From Marisediminitalea oceani (GTDB taxonomy: Bacteria; Pseudomonadota; Gammaproteobacteria; Enterobacterales; Alteromonadaceae), in assembly GCF_003731635.1 (NCBI RefSeq), contig NZ_RCUA01000037.1, positions 1-64,000 of the forward strand: DNA of 64,000 nt, given 5' to 3'. The position numbers were made by a program, and so were the translations under genes. The notes beneath the pieces were generated by a model. It was given only the letters and a program-made list of their open reading frames with translations. It was not told the DNA's origin and ran no database searches. Below, piece by piece: positions 62,850 to 64,000 of the stretch. Every line of letters begins with the position of its first letter. Within the stretch, counting starts at the first letter, position 1.

Positions 62850-64000
62850 ATGAAAACGACCAAATTTAGTGTGGCGCCGATTGCGCTGGCCGTCACCAGC
62901 AGTCTGATGCTATCAACTGCTGCCTTTGCGCAGGAAGAGCCATCTGATGCTGAAATCGAAAAAATTGAAGTAAAAGGCTCTCTGGGCAGCTTACCTGGCC
63001 AGGACGTCGAAGCTGTTTTCGGTTTTGGTAAGTCAATTCTGGAAACGCCTCGTTCTGCATCAACCATCTCTGATGAGCAAATGGAACGTTTTAACGTATC
63101 CGACATTGACGAACTGGTCGCTTTCGCTCCAGGTACCTTTACCCAGTCATTTTTTGGTGTAGCCGGTTCCCTGGATATTCGTGGTAACCCTGGTGAAGCT
63201 TATTTCCGTGGCATGAAGCGTCTGGACAACCCGGGTAACTACCCTACGCCAATTGGTGCATCAAGCCGGGTTGATATTGTTCGTGGTCCGGCCTCGCCAA
63301 TTTATGGTCCGGCTAAAATTGGCGGTTATCTGAACTTTAATCCAAAATCAGCTGCAGTGGGACGTGGTAAGTACATTGATGAGCCTACTGGCGCAATGTC
63401 TTACACCATGGGCACCTGGGATAAAAGCGTTCTGACCGCTGAAGTGGGTGGTCCGGCGACCATCGCTGGTAAAGATATGGGTTTCTACGTGTACGGTGAG
63501 CTTGAGAATTCTGGCAGTTATTATGACAACACCCAGACCGACCAAACTATCATTCAGGCAGCTTTTGACGTTGATGTGAGTGATAACGTTAACATTCAGT
63601 TTGGTGGTATGTACCACGATTACGCGGGTAATCAGGTTGCCGGTTGGAACCGATTAACACAGGACCTGATTGATAACGGTACTTACATTACAGGTACCGC
63701 CAAGCCATTGGATACTGATGGCGATGGCTCGATTTCGCATCAGGAATACGATGCCGTCGAAAATCTTATCAACCCCTTCATTTATACTCCAACGCCAGCT
63801 GGCTGGACGGATGATGATTTTGACGATTTGATGCAACTGGATAATCCGGGTACCGCTAAACTTAAAGGTAATCAGGTACTGGTTGCCGCTGATGACCGTT
63901 TGGAAAATGATGTAACAACGTTGTACTTTGACGTTATTTACTATTCGGACTCTAACTGGGAAATCAAAAACCAGTTGTTTTACGAAGCCTACGAAAATAT
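62850..64000 (+). CDS. TonB-dependent receptor, second copy, cut by window end
   Basis: The first 383 residues of a TonB-dependent outer-membrane receptor; the rest lies beyond the window. It has a signal peptide (about 1-27, ending AFAQ), KIEVKGS as a TonB-box-like element, and a plug with ETPRSASTIS, ELVAFAPGTFTQSFFG, SLDIRGNPGEAYFRGMKR and VDIVRGPASPIYGPAKIGGYLNF elements. It is a paralogue of the receptor at 22195, sharing GWN-LTQDLIDNGTYITG and the ordered promoter elements. An acidic DTDGDGSIS segment at about 290-298 resembles a calcium-binding loop. ATG 62850 follows AGGA. Position after the NCS2 permease suggests a nucleobase-related substrate. Confidence 0.9.
   Translation, partial: MKTTKFSVAPIALAVTSSLMLSTAAFAQEEPSDAEIEKIEVKGSLGSLPGQDVEAVFGFGKSILETPRSASTISDEQMERFNVSDIDELVAFAPGTFTQSFFGVAGSLDIRGNPGEAYFRGMKRLDNPGNYPTPIGASSRVDIVRGPASPIYGPAKIGGYLNFNPKSAAVGRGKYIDEPTGAMSYTMGTWDKSVLTAEVGGPATIAGKDMGFYVYGELENSGSYYDNTQTDQTIIQAAFDVDVSDNVNIQFGGMYHDYAGNQVAGWNRLTQDLIDNGTYITGTAKPLDTDGDGSISHQEYDAVENLINPFIYTPTPAGWTDDDFDDLMQLDNPGTAKLKGNQVLVAADDRLENDVTTLYFDVIYYSDSNWEIKNQLFYEAYEN

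Overview
The window looks like a chromosomal segment of a marine gammaproteobacterium, most likely of the order Alteromonadales. The basis is the conserved core gene order (pheS-pheT-ihfA, thrS-infC-rpmI-rplT, mfd-csiV), the large TonB-dependent receptors and the two SLC13/DASS carboxylate transporters. Base composition is close to balanced. No rRNA, tRNA, CRISPR array or insertion sequence was seen.

Layout. (1) 1-2553: the intI end of a chromosomal integron. The integrase reads rightward and at least two intact cassettes, plus the remains of a third, read leftward; the attC sites are nearly identical, and the two intact cassettes encode small multi-pass membrane proteins. (2) 2580-17190: housekeeping genes: a phosphoribosyltransferase, LolC-type permease, PilZ-like protein, mfd, csiV, PduO-type cobalamin adenosyltransferase, DASS transporter, nagZ, an Ntn acylase, ybaK, a zinc-ribbon protein and an unknown membrane-anchored protein. 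(3) 17364-21048: ihfA, pheT, pheS. (4) 21266-30382: an isochorismatase-fold hydrolase divergent from a TonB-dependent receptor, csbD, and an RND efflux pair divergent from its LysR regulator. (5) 30413-34429: a diheme lipoprotein, a PhoX-type lipoprotein with a collagen-like stretch behind a Pho box, and a 59-residue membrane protein. (6) 34656-39663: the translation operon (infC starts at AUU) and a second DASS transporter. (7) 39853-42462: fructosamine kinase, DUF3080 lipoprotein, CPBP protease. (8) 42828-48675: a LysR regulator resembling OxyR but lacking its peroxide-sensing cysteine, divergent from two consecutive carbonic anhydrase/SulP pairs that share a 38-base promoter element. (9) 48801-52755: RpiR regulator, ABC exporter pair, MFS transporter. 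(10) 52992-59481: a six-gene ureide operon. (11) 59679-64000: exported adenosine-deaminase-like protein, NCS2 nucleobase permease and a second TonB-dependent receptor cut by the window edge.

Regions 4, 9, 10 and 11 fit together as a nitrogen-scavenging system for nucleobases and ureides. The operon encodes allantoate amidohydrolase, ureidoglycine-glyoxylate aminotransferase, an amidase that could split oxalurate, and an HpxW-type oxamate hydrolase, which together would take allantoate to oxalate, glycine and ammonia. An RpiR repressor gene lies nearby and the operon promoter carries a TGAAAC-N4-GTTTCA palindrome. The two TonB receptors and the deaminase/permease unit share a GACCA-NN-TGGTC palindrome that matches the core of the RutR box; at the two receptors it sits directly upstream of a -24/-12 (sigma-54) promoter. 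Region 8 looks like a duplicated bicarbonate-acquisition locus under one regulator. These two regulatory circuits are the most interesting content of the window.
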